64,000 bases of DNA, from contig NZ_MCGQ01000026.1 of the NCBI RefSeq assembly GCF_002242805.1, forward strand, positions 124,001 through 188,000, in the 5' to 3' direction. Shown in pieces: positions 43,744 to 53,016 of the stretch. Position numbers and translations under genes: made by a program. Positions within the stretch are counted from its first letter, which is position 1; every line of letters begins with the position of its first letter. This DNA is from Streptomyces diastatochromogenes (GTDB lineage Bacteria; Actinomycetota; Actinomycetes; Streptomycetales; Streptomycetaceae). Below the pieces are notes generated by a model that searched no databases, was not told the origin of the DNA, and saw only the letters and a list, made by a program, of their open reading frames with translations.

Positions 43744-46416
43744 TCAGGCGGCCACCTCCTCGGCGAGCGCGTCCCGCAGCCGCCGCGCCTGGACGACCAG
43801 ACGGGAGGAACCGCCACGGGCGGCGGTCTCCGCCAGGTGCGGCACCTCTCCGTGCGCCCCGGACCGCTCGGCGCACTCCGCCGCCACGGCCAGCAGGTCC
43901 CCGAGACCCCGGGCCGCCACGGCCGCGGCCTCCGGGCGGGCGGTCGCCAGAGCGGCCAGCGGAACGGGCAGGGCGTGCCGGAGCAGCTCCCCTATCGTCG
44001 CATTGGCTCCCGTGGCCGCCGCCGTCCGCGCCGACTCGGCCAGCCGCTGCGGCTTCACCGCACCACGCTCCACCAGCTCACCCAGATCCGTGCCCAGCCG
44101 CGCCGCGTCGAGCTGCCCCTGCGCGGCCAGCACCAGCAGGGCGTCCACGGCGGCGAGCCGGTCCTCCTGGTGCCGTGCGCCGAGCCCGTACGCCACGCAC
44201 AGGTGCACGGCCTCGCCCGCCGCGCCGCCGGACTCGGCGAGCAGCGGAAGGACGGCGGCACCGCGCTCGTCCTCGACGGCCGTGTCGGCCAGATCGTGCA
44301 GTATCCGGGCCGCGACCAGCTCCCGCCGCTCCGGGAGCACGGCGAGCCAGTGCCGGCGTGCTCCATGGTTCCAGTGGTGGCAGTGCCAGCGGTCGGAGAA
44401 GACCGACAGCGGCCGGCCGAGTCGGTGGAACTCCTGCGGGAAACCGTCCTGCAACTCGGGGAGTTCGGCCAGCTCCAGCAGGATCCGCACCCCCTTGGTA
44501 CGCCGTCTGGCCTCGGGCAGCGTGGCGTTGGTGCCGCCCAGCCAGCGGGCCAGCCGTACGCCCTCCGGAGTGCCGAGCGCTCTGGCCCGCCCCGCCGCCT
44601 CCTCGGCCGCAGCACGGTCGTCTCTGCGCACCCGGAGCAGGGCCTGGGCGAAGTCGGTCGCGCAGACCCGGGAGTCCAGGCGCCGGTACTCGGCGAGGCG
44701 GTCCACCAGCTCCGCCGGCTCCAGCAGGCCCGTGCTCCAGGTGGGCGTGGCGAGCAGCAGCGGCATCGGTTCAGTGCGCAGGCGGTAGGCCACCTCGCGG
44801 AGCCGGGCGTCCAGGACGCGGGAGAGGCCGCTGTGCGCGCACTCGTGTTCGTTCGGCCCGCGCCGTACCGCGTCGAGGAGTGTGGCCGTGCGTACCTTGC
44901 CGTGCAGGGTCGCGAGGAGCAGCTCGAGGCCGTCCTCGGCGTTGAAGAGGCCGTAGCGGGCGTTGCTGAACATGTCGTCCGTGCGCGGCCACTGCCGGTG
45001 CTCGTCGCCGGCCCACCAGCGGTTCGCGATCACCGGGACGAGCGCCTCGCGCAGCGCGTCCGGATCCTGGTACGCGTGCCGCACCAGACCGTCCAGCGCC
45101 CGCTCGAACGCGGCCACGTCACCCTCGGAGGCCAGCAGCGCCCCCACCTCTTCGGCCACTTCCTCGGGCGTCGGCGGCGCGGGCTCCAGCCGCACCGGCT
45201 CCGGGGCGGGCGGCAGGACGTCCTCGTACACCGCCTCGGGCCCGGCCGCCGCGACGCCGAGCGCGGCGGCCGCCCGCGCACGCAGCGCCGGGATCAACTG
45301 CTGGGCGGAGTAGGCGAGTTCGTCACGCACCTCGGTCGAGTCGAGCCTCTGTACGTGCCGTTCGACGAGCTTGAGCGCCCGCTCCTGCACCTGGGTGTCC
45401 TCGTGCCCGAACGCCTGGGCCACGACCGGCAGCAGCTCCGCCGCCGTGCCGGGGTCGCGGGAGAGCACCTTGCCGAGCAGGACGAGCTGGGCCCGCACGA
45501 GCTTCTTCTCGCTGCGGAACAGCAGCCCTTCGGAGGCCTCCGCCAGCTGCCGGGAGGTCAGGCTGCCCTCCAGCGCCAGGCCGGTGAGCACGGCCTGTGC
45601 GTGCGAAGCGACGGGGGAGACCGCGTCCCGGGACAGCGCCGTCCAGTCGGGGATCCGCGCCCGCTCCTCCTCCCGGGTGAGCGCGAGTTCCGTCAGCATC
45701 GGCAGGAAGATCCGGTGGTCGGTGGGGCCGCCGCCGCGCAGCAGCCGGGCCACACAGGCGTCGACCAGGAACTCACGGTCCAGGGAACCCTCTTGGGCGA
45801 GTGCCGCGAGGGCGCTCTGCCAGGAGCCTTGACCTTCGCCGAGCAGCCAGCGGACCTCGGCGAAGTCCGAGAGCGTGAACAGCCCGCCGAGCAGCGCGGC
45901 GAGGTTCGGCTCGCGACGCAGCCGGTGGGCGACGCCGTCCCGGGGCCAGCTGCCGTCGCCGATGCCGATGTGCCGGATCCAGCCGGTCACATAGGCGTCG
46001 GTGACGGGGACCTCGCAGCCCGATCGGCTCACCAGCCCCGCCATCAGGTCGTACGGCACCTGCGCCGACACCGGTCGCTGGGCCAGCCGGTGCGCCACAT
46101 CGGCCAGCCAGCCCGTGTCCCGGTCCTCCAGCACCCGAAGGAGTGACTCCGTGGGTGCCTGTCGCCACCGCAGGTCGCTCGCCGCGAGCCAGGCGGCGGC
46201 CGCCGCCGCTCCCGTGTGGCAGGCGGCCCCGGCCAGGTGCAGCGCCGGGCGGACCCGCTCCGACCGGTCCTCCCACGGCGGGACGGCCCGCAACTCCTTG
46301 CGCAGCTCCTTCAACTCCGGCAGCGATGTGCGCCGTTCGGTCGCCGTCATGCCCTTCACCAGCCGCAGCGTCTCCGCCGTACGCCCGGCCCGTACCGCCT
46401 CCGTCAACGCACTCAT
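43744..46416 (-). CDS. DUF6493-family large helical-repeat protein
   Basis: 890 residues made almost entirely of Leu/Ala/Arg-rich helical repeats, as in HEAT-like scaffolds, beginning MSALTEAVRAGRTAETLRLVKGM. No enzymatic motif is visible. It is translationally coupled (ATGA, 4-base overlap) to the SWIM zinc-finger protein upstream; I know this pair as a recurring Streptomyces gene set related to larger MoxR/VWA/SWIM systems. Cytoplasmic, function unknown. Confidence 0.75.
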   Translation of the reverse strand: MSALTEAVRAGRTAETLRLVKGMTATERRTSLPELKELRKELRAVPPWEDRSERVRPALHLAGAACHTGAAAAAAWLAASDLRWRQAPTESLLRVLEDRDTGWLADVAHRLAQRPVSAQVPYDLMAGLVSRSGCEVPVTDAYVTGWIRHIGIGDGSWPRDGVAHRLRREPNLAALLGGLFTLSDFAEVRWLLGEGQGSWQSALAALAQEGSLDREFLVDACVARLLRGGGPTDHRIFLPMLTELALTREEERARIPDWTALSRDAVSPVASHAQAVLTGLALEGSLTSRQLAEASEGLLFRSEKKLVRAQLVLLGKVLSRDPGTAAELLPVVAQAFGHEDTQVQERALKLVERHVQRLDSTEVRDELAYSAQQLIPALRARAAAALGVAAAGPEAVYEDVLPPAPEPVRLEPAPPTPEEVAEEVGALLASEGDVAAFERALDGLVRHAYQDPDALREALVPVIANRWWAGDEHRQWPRTDDMFSNARYGLFNAEDGLELLLATLHGKVRTATLLDAVRRGPNEHECAHSGLSRVLDARLREVAYRLRTEPMPLLLATPTWSTGLLEPAELVDRLAEYRRLDSRVCATDFAQALLRVRRDDRAAAEEAAGRARALGTPEGVRLARWLGGTNATLPEARRRTKGVRILLELAELPELQDGFPQEFHRLGRPLSVFSDRWHCHHWNHGARRHWLAVLPERRELVAARILHDLADTAVEDERGAAVLPLLAESGGAAGEAVHLCVAYGLGARHQEDRLAAVDALLVLAAQGQLDAARLGTDLGELVERGAVKPQRLAESARTAAATGANATIGELLRHALPVPLAALATARPEAAAVAARGLGDLLAVAAECAERSGAHGEVPHLAETAARGGSSRLVVQARRLRDALAEEVAA

Positions 46417-47819
46417 CGCACACCCCCGTCGATCGCCGCCATGTCCTGTCCCACCGCGGCGCCCCGCCGCACCATCCGCACCGCCAGCGCGTGCTTGCAC
46501 GGCCCGCGTCCGCCCCGGTACTTCGCCCACCACAGACAGCTGCAGGTGAGCACCCCCGCCGCGTCCCGCACCCGGTGCACATGTCCGTCCTCGGCGGTCA
46601 CCGTGGCCAGGGCGCCGTCGAGGGTCACCGCGCCCGCCGCGACCAGGGCTCCGGCCGAGCGCAGTCGCGGATTGTGCTTCTCGACGCGCTCGGCGTCGTA
46701 GGGCAGCTCCCGGTGGAAGTAGGCCGCCTCCGCCGTGTCGTATCCGACGCGGCCCGAGGTGCCGAGACGGACCAGGGCGGCACGCACCCGCTCGGGCGTG
46801 AGGCCCGAGGCGGCCGCCAGGTCGGCCACGTCGATGCGGGGTTCCCACGCCAGCAGCACGGCGATCAGCTCGGCGTCCCCGGCGGCCTCCTCGGTGGCGA
46901 GCGCGTCCAGGACTCCGCCCTCGCCGGAGAAGCCGCGGGAGGCGTCCGGTGACAGCGTGAGCGTGAGCCGCATGCCGGGCAGGACCACCTCCCAGGCGGC
47001 GGCCGTACTCGCCGTACCGCCGACCGCCGGGCCGTACACCCTGAGGGCCGTCGCATGCCGCAGCACCCGCTGCAGCGCGGCCAGCCGCTCCGGACCCGGC
47101 AGGCACACCGCGCCCGGCACCGGCCGCGTCGTCGGCCGCAGCCCGCGGCCCACCGGCACCACCCAGCGCGGTCCGCCCGAGGCCCGCCGTGCCCCGCCCG
47201 CCCTCGGCAGCCCACGCAGGAACCGCACCGCCTCGTCCGCCGGCAGCTCGGCCCGCAGGTCGAACCCGGCCGCGATCACCTGGGCCTCGGCGAAGCCGCG
47301 CAGCCACCGGTCGGGCAGCGGGACCTTCTTCTCCACCACCGGGCCGTCCAGCGTGGTGACCGCCAACTCGTCCGGGCCGACCCGCAGATGGAGCGGATCG
47401 TCCGTGCCGATCCGGGACAGGGCCTCGCGCAGCGGGTTGTTGACGTCGACGTTCGTCGTCCCGTGCCCCACCTCGCCGCCGTCGAGACCCGGGGTGAGGA
47501 CGTCCAGCCGTGCGTACACCCCGCCGCAACCGGAGAAGGACTCGAAGCGCAGCCGGTCGCCGTTGCCGGTCACCACCGGGTCGAGCGAGGCGCGCAGCTG
47601 CGGCTGGTAGTAGCGCGCGGCCGCCACGTCGGCCACCGCCAGCAGCGCCGCCGAGGCCACCTGAGGCGAGGTCAGAAAGCCCGCGAAGAACCGCGGATGG
47701 TCCTCGACACCCATGGGTGTCGCACCCCGGGACGTTTCCAGCCCGAGGCGGCGCCCGTCCGCCGCGGACTCGAGTGCGGAGGGTCGGCGATAGGCCACGG
47801 CCTGCAGTGATCGCGTCAT
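46413..47819 (-). CDS. SWIM zinc-finger protein
   Basis: 468 residues. The C terminus carries the SWIM signature CSCLWWAKYRGGRGPCKH (CxC then CxH), a DNA- or protein-binding zinc site. Just before it is a winged-helix-like segment (IDVADLAAASGLTPERVRAALVRLG). The rest is unlike known enzymes. ATG 47819 begins the conserved MTRSLQAVAYRRPS. It is the first gene of a two-gene operon with the DUF6493 protein. Confidence 0.85.
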   Translation of the reverse strand: MTRSLQAVAYRRPSALESAADGRRLGLETSRGATPMGVEDHPRFFAGFLTSPQVASAALLAVADVAAARYYQPQLRASLDPVVTGNGDRLRFESFSGCGGVYARLDVLTPGLDGGEVGHGTTNVDVNNPLREALSRIGTDDPLHLRVGPDELAVTTLDGPVVEKKVPLPDRWLRGFAEAQVIAAGFDLRAELPADEAVRFLRGLPRAGGARRASGGPRWVVPVGRGLRPTTRPVPGAVCLPGPERLAALQRVLRHATALRVYGPAVGGTASTAAAWEVVLPGMRLTLTLSPDASRGFSGEGGVLDALATEEAAGDAELIAVLLAWEPRIDVADLAAASGLTPERVRAALVRLGTSGRVGYDTAEAAYFHRELPYDAERVEKHNPRLRSAGALVAAGAVTLDGALATVTAEDGHVHRVRDAAGVLTCSCLWWAKYRGGRGPCKHALAVRMVRRGAAVGQDMAAIDGGVR

Positions 47820-47901
47820 GGGAAAAACCGTAGAGGCGACCACTGACAATCGGCCTGACCTGCGAAAACACCCGCCCGGCCGAGGAGTTGGCAGACAGGG
47901 A

Positions 47902-47942
47902 CCGTGCCGCGCATCGGGGGATGACGCCGGTGCGCGGCACGG
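47902..47942. terminator. 12-bp hairpin downstream of phoD-type gene
   Basis: CCGTGCCGCGCA and TGCGCGGCACGG are perfect complements around a 17-base loop, 37 bases past the phosphatase stop. Likely its terminator, and a boundary in front of the SWIM gene promoter. Confidence 0.65.
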
Positions 47943-47978
47943 CTTCGAGGGTACGGGACCCGGCGGCCCCGCGATGCC

Positions 47979-49565
47979 CTACTGGCCGACCCGGCCCGGC
48001 TGCAGCGTCTGCGTGAACAGCACCGTGCCGTCCTGCTCGCGCAGCCGCACCGTCAGTTCGCCGCTGTCGCCGTCGATGTCGACCTCGCCGAAGAACTGGT
48101 AGCCGCCGGCGGGCGAGACGTTCGACGCGGTCGGCGCCTTCACGAACACCCGCTCCGGACCGAACGTGTTGTCCAGCGCGTTGGCCGGGAACGCACCGGC
48201 GTTCAGCGGTCCGGAGACGAACTCCCAGAACGGCTCGAAGTCCGTGAAAGCGGCCCGCGCCGGCTGGTAGTGCTGGGCCGAGGTGTGGTGCACGTCCGCC
48301 GTCAGCCACAGCGTGCCGGTGATCCGCCGGTGCTTGACGAAGCGCAGCAGCTCGGCGATCTGCAGCTCACGGCCCAGCGGCGCGCCCGGGTCGCCCTGCG
48401 CCACCGCCTCGAAGTTCGGCTTGCTCTCCATCGGGTCGGGCACCACGAGGCCGAGCGGCATGTCGGCGGCTATCACCTTCCACACCGCACGTGACCGGGA
48501 CAGCTCCCGCTTGAGCCACTCCAGCTGCTCCCGGCCGAGGATGCCCTGCGGGTCCACGGTCTGGTTGTCGGGCGAGTTGGCGTTGCGGTAGGTGCGCATG
48601 TCCAGCACGAACACGTCCAGCAGCGGGCCCTGGCGCAGCACGCGGTAGACGCGGCCCTCCTCGGCGCCCGGGCGCAGCGTCGAGACCGGGAAGTACTCGC
48701 TGAACGCCCGCCGGGCGCGCGCCGCCAGCACGTCGATGCTCTTCTCGGTGTACCGGGTGTCGGTGGAGGCGATCACCTCGCCCGGGTACCAGTTGTTGCG
48801 GACCTCGTGGTCGTCCCACTGGATGACGGACGGCACCTGGGCGTTGAACCGCTTCAGGTTCTCGTCGAGCAGGTTGTAGCGGAAGTTGCCCCGGTACTCG
48901 GCGAGGGTCTCGGCGACCTTCGCCTTCTCCTCGGTGGTGATGTTCCGCCAGGTGCTGCCGTCCGGCAGGGCCTGGGTGGCGCTGATCGGGCCGTCGGCGT
49001 AGATGTTGTCGCCGCTGCACAGGAAGAAGTCCGGGTCCAGCTTCGCCATCGCGTCGTAGATCCGGTAACCGCCGACGTCCGGGTTGATGCCCCAGCCCTG
49101 GCCGGCCAGGTCGCCCGACCACAGGAACCGCACGCCGTCGCGGCGGTGCCGGGAGGCGGTGCGGAAGGTGCCGGTCACGGGCTCACCGGTGCGGCGCGGG
49201 TCGTCCGGGTCGGCGAGCAGCACGCGGTAGTGGATCTGCTCGCCGGACGGCAGGCCGTGCAGCCGGGTGGTGCCGGTGAAGTCCGTGTCGGAGCCCAGCA
49301 GCGGGCCGTGCCATCTGCGCGGGTTGCGGAACGACTCGGTGGCCGAGGTCTCCACGATCATCCGGGCCGGCTGGTCCGAACGCACCCACACCAGGCCCGA
49401 GTCGGCGGTCACGTCACCCGTCTGCACGCCCCAGCCCGCCTTGGGGCGGCCGGAGAGGGCGAACGCCGGTGCCGCGCCGAGGCCCGCGGGCAGGGTCAGG
49501 GCCGCCGACGCGGCGAGGGAGCCGCGCAGCACGCTGCGGCGGCCGGGGAAGGGACGGTGGGACAT
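47979..49565 (-). CDS. PhoD-type alkaline phosphatase/phosphodiesterase, Tat-exported
   Basis: 528 residues. The Tat signal has RRSVLRG (residues 9-15) before a hydrophobic Ala/Leu stretch and an AFA cleavage site. The mature part has the N-terminal PhoD beta domain (VTADSGLVWVRSDQPA) and the metallophosphatase core (FLWSGDLAGQGW, CSGDNIYADGP, QWDDHEVRNNW, LTADVHH). PhoD enzymes use Fe/Ca and release phosphate from phosphodiesters or teichoic acid outside the cell. ATG 49565 has GGAGG at good spacing. Confidence 0.92.
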   Translation of the reverse strand: MSHRPFPGRRSVLRGSLAASAALTLPAGLGAAPAFALSGRPKAGWGVQTGDVTADSGLVWVRSDQPARMIVETSATESFRNPRRWHGPLLGSDTDFTGTTRLHGLPSGEQIHYRVLLADPDDPRRTGEPVTGTFRTASRHRRDGVRFLWSGDLAGQGWGINPDVGGYRIYDAMAKLDPDFFLCSGDNIYADGPISATQALPDGSTWRNITTEEKAKVAETLAEYRGNFRYNLLDENLKRFNAQVPSVIQWDDHEVRNNWYPGEVIASTDTRYTEKSIDVLAARARRAFSEYFPVSTLRPGAEEGRVYRVLRQGPLLDVFVLDMRTYRNANSPDNQTVDPQGILGREQLEWLKRELSRSRAVWKVIAADMPLGLVVPDPMESKPNFEAVAQGDPGAPLGRELQIAELLRFVKHRRITGTLWLTADVHHTSAQHYQPARAAFTDFEPFWEFVSGPLNAGAFPANALDNTFGPERVFVKAPTASNVSPAGGYQFFGEVDIDGDSGELTVRLREQDGTVLFTQTLQPGRVGQ

Positions 49566-49672
49566 GGCTGCGCCTCCAGGAGCGGGATCCGGCCAGTGTG
49601 CAGAGCCACACCTACTGGGGCGCTGCGGCGCGCACGCAAACCGCAAGTGAACAACCGGACGCCGGGCCGGGG

Positions 49673-51103
49673 TCAGCCGTCGAGTGCCTCCGCCATCAGG
49701 CGCAGGCCCGCCCGGATCCGGGCCGGCGGCAGATGGGCGTACCCGAGCACCAGCCGCACACCGCCGTCACCGGTACGCGCGTGCGAGCAGGCGCTGAGCG
49801 GCCGTACGGCGATGCCGGCGTCGGCGACCCGCTCCAGGAAGTCGTCCTCCGGACCGTACCGTTCGGGCAGTTCGGCGATGACGTGCAGGCCCGCGGCGAT
49901 CCCGGACACCCGCGCCTTTGGGAAGTGCTCGGCCAGGGCGCCGACCAGGGCGTCGCGCCGCTCCCGGTAGGCGCGCTGGCAGCGGCGCAGCTGCCGGTCG
50001 TAGTCGCCGCGCTCCAGGAAGTGCGCGAACAGCGCCTGATCGAGCGAGGGGTGGCCGAGGTCCATGGTCCGTTTGCGCTCCACGACCTCCTCCGCCAGGG
50101 CCGCCGGTACCAGCAGCCAGCCCAGCCGCAGCCCGGGGGCGAGGGACTTGCTGACCGAGCCCATGTAGGCGACGCGTTCCGGATCGAGCCCCTGGAGGGC
50201 GCCCACGGGTGCGCGGTCGTAGCGGAAGTCCCCGTCGTAGTCGTCCTCCAGTACCAGGCCGTCCACCGACCGCACCCAGTCGAGCAGTTCGGCACGCCGC
50301 CGCGCCGAGTACGCGATCCCGGTGGGGTACTGGTGGGCGGGCGTCGTCACCACGGCCCGTACCCCGGACCCGCGCAGTGGGCCGAGGGCCAGGCCGTCCT
50401 CGTCCAGCGGCAGCGGTACGGTACCCAGTCCGGCCGCCGCGTACAGGCCGTCGTGCTGCGGACTGCCCGGGTCCTCGACCCCGATCGTGCGCATCCCGCG
50501 CGCGTGGAGCACGGATCCGACCAGGGCGCTCGCCTGGGCGACACCGGAGACGACCACGATCCGCTCAGGGTCGGCCACCACGCCCCGGCGGCGGGCGAGC
50601 AGTCCGGCGAGCGCCGTGCGCAGCCGGGGCAGCCCGCGCGGATCCGGGTAGCCGAGGTCGTGGTGCGGCAGCTCCGCCAGCACGGCGCGCTGTACGGCGG
50701 CCCAGGCGGCCCGCGGGAACAGCGACAGGTCCGGAGACCCCGGGACGAAGTCGGCCCGGGTGCCGGGGGACCGGGGAGCGAGGTCCCGCGCGCGGGGCCG
50801 GGCCGCCCGTACCGCGTCGCCCACCCACGTTCCCGCGCCCCGGCCGCTGCGCAGATACCCCTCGGCCGTCAGCTGCTCGTACGCCTCCGTGACCAAGCCC
50901 CGGGACACGCCGAGGTCGGCGGCGAGGTCCCGGCTGGACGGCAGCCGGGTGTCCGGCGCGAGCCGGCCCGAGCGGATCGCCTCGCGCAGCGCAGCCTGGA
51001 GCGCACGGCCACGCGCGCGTGCCGGTGCCGAAGCCGCGGGCAGCAGCAGCTCCCACGCGGCGGAGCCCGTGAGACCGGCCGCATTGGTCCCCGATGACGT
51101 CAT
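49673..51103 (-). CDS. MocR/PdxR-type regulator (GntR winged helix fused to aminotransferase fold)
   Basis: 476 residues. The GntR-type helix-turn-helix (LREAIRSGRLAPDTRLPSSRDLA, DLGVSRGLVTEAYEQL; about 38-83) is joined to a fold-type I aminotransferase with PLP lysine in SVSKSLAPGLRLGW and LVLEDDYDGDFRYD. Such proteins sense PLP or amino compounds and often control a divergent gene. The divergent partner here is a DMT transporter, 47 bases away. Confidence 0.92.
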   Translation of the reverse strand: MTSSGTNAAGLTGSAAWELLLPAASAPARARGRALQAALREAIRSGRLAPDTRLPSSRDLAADLGVSRGLVTEAYEQLTAEGYLRSGRGAGTWVGDAVRAARPRARDLAPRSPGTRADFVPGSPDLSLFPRAAWAAVQRAVLAELPHHDLGYPDPRGLPRLRTALAGLLARRRGVVADPERIVVVSGVAQASALVGSVLHARGMRTIGVEDPGSPQHDGLYAAAGLGTVPLPLDEDGLALGPLRGSGVRAVVTTPAHQYPTGIAYSARRRAELLDWVRSVDGLVLEDDYDGDFRYDRAPVGALQGLDPERVAYMGSVSKSLAPGLRLGWLLVPAALAEEVVERKRTMDLGHPSLDQALFAHFLERGDYDRQLRRCQRAYRERRDALVGALAEHFPKARVSGIAAGLHVIAELPERYGPEDDFLERVADAGIAVRPLSACSHARTGDGGVRLVLGYAHLPPARIRAGLRLMAEALDG

Positions 51104-51114
51104 GGAAGTGGACC

Positions 51115-51143
51115 TTAAACCGGACCGCGCCGCTTCCTAGCGT
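51115..51143 (+). promoter_or_regulatory. Promoter of the DMT transporter gene, leaderless
   Basis: -35 TTAAAC (51115-51120), 17 bases, -10 TAGCGT (51138-51143), then seven bases to ATG 51151. Transcription would begin on the start codon. GGACC repeats flank the -35 (GGACC-TTAAACC-GGACC), where the MocR protein could bind. Confidence 0.6.
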
Positions 51144-51150
51144 CACGGTC

Positions 51151-52365
51151 ATGAAAGCCACCACCCGCGGCGCTCTGCTCGCCGCACTCGCCTGTGTGCT
51201 CGTCGGCGGATCCTTCACCGCCAACAGCGTCCTGGGCCACTACCCGTACGCCGGGGGCCAGTTCCTGCGTTACGCGCTGGCCTGCCTGCTGCTCGCCCCG
51301 CTCGCCGGACGGGACGCAGGCCTGCGGCTGCGCGCGCTCGGCGCCCGCCAGTGGCTGCGCCTCGCGCTGCTGGCCGCCGTCGGCATGGTCGGCTTCAATC
51401 TGGCCGTCATCGCCGCCGAACGCGGCGCGGAACCCGCGGTCCCGGGTGTCTTCGTCGGCTGCGCACCGGTCGTCGTCGCCGTCCTCGTCCCGCTCCTCGA
51501 CGGGCGCCGCCCGCAGCGTGCGGTGCTCCACGGCGCGCTGCTCGTCGCCGCCGGCGCGTTCACCGTGCAGGGCTGGGGCCGTACGGACGGGGCCGGGATC
51601 GCGTTCTCGGCGTGCGCGCTGGGCGGTGAGGTGGGGTTCGCGGTCCTCGCCGTGCCGGTACTGCGGCCGCTCGGGCCGCGCCTGCTGTCCGCGACGGTGT
51701 GCGCCGTCGCCGTCGTCGAGGCCGCGCTCACCGGCGCGGTCCTGGACGGCGGAGCGTGGCTGCGCCGTCCCGACGCCACGGAGACCGCCGCGCTGCTGTG
51801 GCAGGCGGCGGTCGTCACCGTGATCGGGTTCGTGTGCTGGTACATGGGCATGCAGCGGCTCGGAGCGGAGCGCGCCACGCTCTTCTCCGGGCTCATCCCG
51901 GTGGCCGCCGCCTGCACCGCCCCGCTCGTCGGCACCGGCTCCTACGGGCCCGCGCAGGCCGCGGGCAGTGCCCTGGTGGGCGCCGGGGTCGCCCTCGGCT
52001 CCGGCGCGCTGGGCCCCGTCGGCGGACACCCACTCACCGCGCGACGCCCCGCACGCCGACGGCGGTCACCGGCTGCCGTCTCAGCGGCTGCCGTCGAGGA
52101 TCACACGGGCGACCAGCGCCGGGTCGTCGTTCATCGGGCAGTGCCCGCAACCGGGCAGCCGCACGAGCCGGGCGTGGGGGATGATCGTCTTGGCGCGGAC
52201 GCCCTGGCGGCGCACGAGGAGCCGGTCCCGGGTGCCCCAGCCCACGGTGACCGGCAGGCCCGGCAGATCGTCCGTGAACTGGACGGCGCTGCCTGCCCGC
52301 AGGGTCGCGTCGAAACCGGTGGCCCCCGCGAGCGCGAGCGTCTCGGCGACCACGGCCTCGGGTGA
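51151..52365 (+). CDS. DMT/EamA-family transporter with abnormal C-terminal run-on
   Basis: 404 residues. The first ~300 form the ten-helix drug/metabolite transporter: ALLAALACVLVGGSFTANSV, LARYAL-type second helix and a second EamA repeat ending in QAAGSALVGAGVALGSG. The last ~100 residues are hydrophilic (Arg, Asp, Gly, Pro) and lie antisense to the hydrolase gene, with 285 bases of overlap. This looks like a lost stop codon or a frameshift near 52030-52080. The annotation to 52365 follows the sequence as given; the functional protein probably ends near residue 300. Divergent from the MocR gene. Confidence 0.75.
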   Translation: MKATTRGALLAALACVLVGGSFTANSVLGHYPYAGGQFLRYALACLLLAPLAGRDAGLRLRALGARQWLRLALLAAVGMVGFNLAVIAAERGAEPAVPGVFVGCAPVVVAVLVPLLDGRRPQRAVLHGALLVAAGAFTVQGWGRTDGAGIAFSACALGGEVGFAVLAVPVLRPLGPRLLSATVCAVAVVEAALTGAVLDGGAWLRRPDATETAALLWQAAVVTVIGFVCWYMGMQRLGAERATLFSGLIPVAAACTAPLVGTGSYGPAQAAGSALVGAGVALGSGALGPVGGHPLTARRPARRRRSPAAVSAAAVEDHTGDQRRVVVHRAVPATGQPHEPGVGDDRLGADALAAHEEPVPGAPAHGDRQARQIVRELDGAACPQGRVETGGPRERERLGDHGLG

Positions 52366-52911
52366 ACGGCGGGCGGGGCGGCCGTAGATGGTGCTCGTCA
52401 GCGCGGTGCGCCCGGCCGCCGTGCGCGACAGTCGCTCCACCAGGGGCAGCGGGAGCCGCTGCGCGATGCCCCGCATCGTGAGGAGCAGCGCGAAGGCGTA
52501 GCGCCGCTCGGGCTGGGTCCAGAACCCGGCCGGGGAGAGCGCCGTGACGGACCGTACGCGCTTCTCGCGGCCCAGCTCCAGGGCCAGCAGGCCGCCCAGC
52601 GAGTTTCCGGCCACGTGCGGGCGGTCCAGCTCCAGTGCCTCGAACAGGGCGCCGAGCACGGAGTTGGTCGTGGGCAGGTCGTAGGCCAGGCCGGCCGGCA
52701 GGCCGGGGGACGCACCGAAGCCCGGCAGGTCCACGGCGATGACGTCGCGCTCCGTCGCGAGGATGTCCACCACCGGGTCCCAGGCCTGCCGGTGGTGGCC
52801 GATGCCGTGCAGCAGGACCAGCGGTTCACCGCGTCCCACGCGCGCGTAGGAGACGGTCACGTCCTTCGGGCCGTGCGGAGTGGGGACCGTGAAGGAGACG
52901 GTGGCGGACAT
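52081..52911 (-). CDS. Alpha/beta hydrolase
   Basis: 276 residues. LVLLHGIGHHRQAWDP gives the oxyanion HG motif, GNSLGG holds the nucleophile serine, and the final PGCGHCPMNDDP holds the His. It resembles the haloperoxidase/esterase group; substrate unknown. An AGCAATTGCT palindrome at 52960-52969, upstream of the start, may be an operator. Confidence 0.88.
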   Translation of the reverse strand: MSATVSFTVPTPHGPKDVTVSYARVGRGEPLVLLHGIGHHRQAWDPVVDILATERDVIAVDLPGFGASPGLPAGLAYDLPTTNSVLGALFEALELDRPHVAGNSLGGLLALELGREKRVRSVTALSPAGFWTQPERRYAFALLLTMRGIAQRLPLPLVERLSRTAAGRTALTSTIYGRPARRSPEAVVAETLALAGATGFDATLRAGSAVQFTDDLPGLPVTVGWGTRDRLLVRRQGVRAKTIIPHARLVRLPGCGHCPMNDDPALVARVILDGSR

Positions 52912-52959
52912 GGGGTGCTCCTCGTCTGGGCTGCTGACGGACGCCGTAGACAGCTTGTC

Positions 52960-52969
52960 AGCAATTGCT
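52960..52969. promoter_or_regulatory. AGCAATTGCT palindrome upstream of hydrolase gene
   Basis: A perfect 10-bp palindrome about 50 bases upstream of the hydrolase start, in an unusually A/T-rich patch. Candidate operator. Confidence 0.35.
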
Positions 52970-53016
52970 ACCGACGGGTAGCCCCTTGGGGTCGGGCCGC
53001 CGCGCCCGCGCCGTCC

